Source of the DNA: Betaproteobacteria bacterium
GTDB taxonomy: Bacteria; Pseudomonadota; Gammaproteobacteria; Burkholderiales; Ferrovaceae
Direction: 5' to 3'
Assembly: GCA_028870615.1 (NCBI GenBank)
Contig: JAGWPH010000014.1
Location: forward strand, 1-7,771
DNA: 7,771 nucleotides
Translations under genes and position numbers: made by a program
The notes under the pieces: model-generated
Told to the model about the DNA's origin: nothing
Seen by the model: the letters and a program-made list of their open reading frames with translations, nothing else
The model's database searches: none
In this document: positions 5,611 through 7,771 of the stretch, in pieces
Layout: every line of letters starts with the position of its first letter
How positions within the stretch are numbered: position 1 is the stretch's first letter

Positions 5611-6702
5611 ATGGTGAAACTAACCTTGGGGCAAATGCATACCCAAACTGCTTTTTCTGGTTTTGCCGGACTCGACCTGCTGGCCACCGCGGTTGTCGTT
5701 CTGGATGGCCGCATGCGCGTGCGCTTCATCAATTCGGCAGCCGAAAACTTGCTTGAAACCAGCAGCAAAAATATCTTTATGCAACCGCTTGGAAGCATAC
5801 TGCCCGGCGCGGAACTATTGATCGAAGATTCGAAAGCTGCGTTGAACGAGAATATGGTGTTCATCGAACACGAATGGCATCTCTCACGCAAGGGAAGTCC
5901 CTCCCTGGTGGTCAGTTGTACCGGCACGCCACTTCAGGGTCCGGACGTAGGCATTTTGCTGGAGTTTCGCCCTATCAACCAACGCATGCGTATTGCACGG
6001 GAAGAAAAAATCCTTGAAGACCAAAAAATCAATCGCGAACTGATCCGCAATCTGGCACACGAAATTCGCAACCCGCTCGGCGGGATTCGTGGCGCCGCCC
6101 AACTGTTGGAACGGGAACTGGATCGTCCGGAATTAAAGGAATACACCCAGGTGATTCGCGCTGAAGCAGATCGCCTGCAGGTCCTGATGGACAGAATGTT
6201 GAGTCCCAATCGGCTGCAGCAGGCCGCCCCCCTCAATATCCATGAAGTACTGGAGCGGGTACGCACCGTCATTCTGGCTGAATATCCTGAAGGAATTGTC
6301 ATCCAGCGCGACTATGACACCAGCCTTCCAGAAATAACTGCCGACCGTGAGCAATTGATCCAGGCAGTACTCAATATCGTACGAAATGCAGCCCAAGCGC
6401 TTCAGGCCAAGGGTGAAATCCTGCTCCAGAGCCGCGCCTTGCGCCAGGTTACCCTGGCCCGGCGGCGATTTCGGCTGGGATTGCTTATCCGTATCGTAGA
6501 TAATGGTCCGGGGATTCCTGAGGCGCTGCAAAGTAGAATTTTCCAGCCGCTGGTCTCGGGTCGTGAAGGGGGCAGCGGCCTGGGTTTGATGTTGGCACAA
6601 AACTTGATTAGCCAACATCATGGCATGGTTGAATTTGAGAGTGTCCCGGGTCACACTTGCTTCAGTCTGATTCTACCCATGCCCGACACTGAATATACCT
6701 GA
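5611..6702 (+). CDS. glnL: Nitrogen regulation sensor kinase/phosphatase NtrB
   Basis: Cytoplasmic histidine kinase that phosphorylates, or with PII dephosphorylates, NtrC according to nitrogen status. The 363-residue product has no membrane segment, as expected for NtrB. An N-terminal PAS domain covers about 20-120 (LDLLATAVVVLDGRMRVRFI). The dimerisation/phosphoacceptor region has LAHEIRNPLGGIRGAAQLLE (148-167) with H150 as the predicted phosphorylated histidine. The ATPase domain shows the N box QAVLNIVRNAAQA (251-263), G1 DNGPGIP (297-303), the FQPLVSGREGG segment and G2 GSGLGLMLAQNL (321-332). The start is uncertain: ATG 5611 is only 15 nt past the terminator and lacks a ribosome site, while ATG 5635 (MHTQTAF) has GGGG 3 nt upstream and is about as plausible. 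glnG begins 14 nt after its TGA. Confidence 0.95.
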   Translation: MVKLTLGQMHTQTAFSGFAGLDLLATAVVVLDGRMRVRFINSAAENLLETSSKNIFMQPLGSILPGAELLIEDSKAALNENMVFIEHEWHLSRKGSPSLVVSCTGTPLQGPDVGILLEFRPINQRMRIAREEKILEDQKINRELIRNLAHEIRNPLGGIRGAAQLLERELDRPELKEYTQVIRAEADRLQVLMDRMLSPNRLQQAAPLNIHEVLERVRTVILAEYPEGIVIQRDYDTSLPEITADREQLIQAVLNIVRNAAQALQAKGEILLQSRALRQVTLARRRFRLGLLIRIVDNGPGIPEALQSRIFQPLVSGREGGSGLGLMLAQNLISQHHGMVEFESVPGHTCFSLILPMPDTEYT

Positions 6703-6720
6703 GGGCATTAAATGTCATGA
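6701..6720 (+). promoter_or_regulatory. Ribosome site and two-codon frame overlapping glnG start
   Basis: GAGGG (6701-6705) overlaps the glnL stop. The first ATG after it (6712) has ideal 6-nt spacing but reads ATG-TCA-TGA, and this TGA overlaps the glnG ATG (6717) as ATGA. The glnG ATG itself is 11 nt from GAGGG, at the long end of usable spacing. Ribosomes could start at 6712, stop after two codons and restart at glnG, or the short frame could be chance. Confidence 0.35.
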
Positions 6721-7771
6721 AACCAGTCTGGATTGTTGATGATGACCGTTCCATTCGTTGGGTGTTTGAAAAAGCGCTGACTCGGGAAAACATCCCTTTC
6801 CAGGCGTTTTCTTCAGCGCAGGAAGCACTGACGCTCCTGGACAGCGAACGACCTCAGGTCGTCGTGAGCGATATCAGGATGCCCGGGGGCTCCGGATTCG
6901 ATTTTCTGGAGCAACTCAAAGCGCGCCACCCCGATTTGCCCGTCATCATCATGACTGCTTATTCGGACCTGGAGAGTGCAGTCGCTGCCTTCCAGGGGGG
7001 AGCCTATGAATATTTGCCCAAACCCTTCGATGTGGATCATGCCATCGAATTGGTGAGGCGCGCCCTGGAAGAGCGCATGCGCACCCAGGATGCCCTGGAG
7101 GAGGGCCATGAAACCCCGGAAATTCTGGGGCAGGCCCCGGCCATGCAGGAGGTATTTCGCGCCATCGGACGATTGTCCCAGTCCAATGCCACGGTATTGA
7201 TCAACGGTGAATCAGGAACCGGCAAAGAACTGGTCGCACGCGCCTTACACCGTCACAGCAACCGCTCAAACAAACCTTTCATTGCCATCAACACAGCAGC
7301 CATCCCCAAAGAACTCCTGGAATCAGAACTGTTTGGTCACGAACGGGGGGCCTTTACTGGAGCCAATACCCTGCGTCGCGGCCGATTTGAACAGGCCGAA
7401 GGGGGAACCTTGTTTCTGGACGAAATTGGCGACATGCCGGCCGATTTGCAAACCAGGCTGTTGCGTGTGCTGTCAGATGGGCAATTCTACCGGGTGGGTG
7501 GGCACTCTCCCGTAGCTTCCCGGGTCCGCATCATTGCCGCTACCCACCAGGATCTTGAAGCACGGGTACGTGAAGGACTTTTTCGCGAAGACCTGTTCCA
7601 TCGTCTTAACGTGATTCGAATCCGTCTTCCATCCCTGCGCGAGCGGCGTCAGGACATTGCCATGCTGGCACGGCACTTTTTACAAAAGAGTGCTCGCGAA
7701 CTGCAGGTTGAAACAAAACGCCTGTCCGACACAGCGGTACGGTTCCTGGAAAACCTTGAATGGCGCGGCAA
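6717..7771 (+). CDS. glnG: Nitrogen response regulator NtrC, C-terminus outside window
   Basis: Sigma54-dependent activator phosphorylated by GlnL; it should act on glnA through the two upstream palindromes. The frame is open to the window edge, giving 351 complete codons of about 470. The receiver domain (1-120) starts [20 protein letters not shown] with acidic pocket D8-D10, phosphorylation site D52 in [12 protein letters not shown]80 and K102. The AAA+ domain begins near 136 and shows Walker A GESGTGKE (164-171), the sigma54-contact loop GAFTGA (211-216), Walker B LFLDEIGD (232-239) and [11 protein letters not shown] with the arginine-finger region. The family's Fis-type helix-turn-helix lies past the end. 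The DRSIRWV start of the receiver is characteristic of NtrC rather than other enhancer-binding proteins. The start at 6717 is set by alignment of the receiver; the earlier ATG at 6712 is out of frame and stops at once. Confidence 0.96.
   Translation, partial: MKPVWIVDDDRSIRWVFEKALTRENIPFQAFSSAQEALTLLDSERPQVVVSDIRMPGGSGFDFLEQLKARHPDLPVIIMTAYSDLESAVAAFQGGAYEYLPKPFDVDHAIELVRRALEERMRTQDALEEGHETPEILGQAPAMQEVFRAIGRLSQSNATVLINGESGTGKELVARALHRHSNRSNKPFIAINTAAIPKELLESELFGHERGAFTGANTLRRGRFEQAEGGTLFLDEIGDMPADLQTRLLRVLSDGQFYRVGGHSPVASRVRIIAATHQDLEARVREGLFREDLFHRLNVIRIRLPSLRERRQDIAMLARHFLQKSARELQVETKRLSDTAVRFLENLEWRG

Noticed and set aside
7207..7515. Plus-strand 102-residue frame inside glnG
   Set aside because: It overlaps the Walker A to Walker B part of NtrC in another frame and resembles no family; a shadow of glnG.

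Overview
The window looks like an ordinary chromosomal housekeeping and nitrogen-regulation segment from a Gram-negative proteobacterium, most likely a betaproteobacterium. The reasons are an E. coli-type adenylylatable glutamine synthetase followed by glnL-glnG, a histone H1-like Lys/Ala repeat protein, a rhodanese ending in the GHRNLLGGWR..GLPW tail I associate with betaproteobacteria, and aroE directly followed by a monofunctional transglycosylase. An acidophilic or Nitrosomonadales-like member is possible, but this is inference from gene content only. I see no insertion sequence, integrase, CRISPR array, tRNA or rRNA.

Layout. On the + strand, bases 1-876 hold the C-terminal two thirds of lysA (last step of lysine synthesis). 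An AT-rich spacer (877-1150) with a perfect inverted repeat follows, then a 179-residue histone H1-like protein (1151-1690) built around six 27-bp tandem repeats. A hairpin at 1704-1749 separates it from a convergent minus-strand cluster: rhodanese (3794-3342), aroE (3332-2484) and mtgA (2487-1780), with 9-nt spacing and then a 4-nt overlap, so probably one transcript. A sigma70-like promoter precedes the rhodanese.

The 307-bp divergent region 3795-4101 is the most informative non-coding stretch. Facing glnA it carries two 17-bp NtrC-type palindromes whose centres are 30 bp apart, then a correctly spaced sigma54 -24/-12 element. The geometry is close to that of the enterobacterial glnA promoter. 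glnA (4102-5511) ends in two hairpins, the second an intrinsic terminator. Then come glnL/ntrB (5611-6702) and glnG/ntrC (6717 to beyond the window end).

How they work together. GlnL and GlnG form the two-component system that senses nitrogen status. Phosphorylated GlnG would bind the two palindromes and activate sigma54 polymerase at glnA, so regulator and target sit in one locus. GlnA keeps the adenylylation tyrosine (Y398), so enzyme activity is probably also controlled post-translationally. The lysine, shikimate and cell-wall genes are unrelated housekeeping neighbours.

I did not find a convincing undescribed system. The points most worth a second look are the 3+3 block structure of the histone-like repeat, the palindromes in the glnA control region, and a two-codon ATG-TCA-TGA frame overlapping the glnG start.
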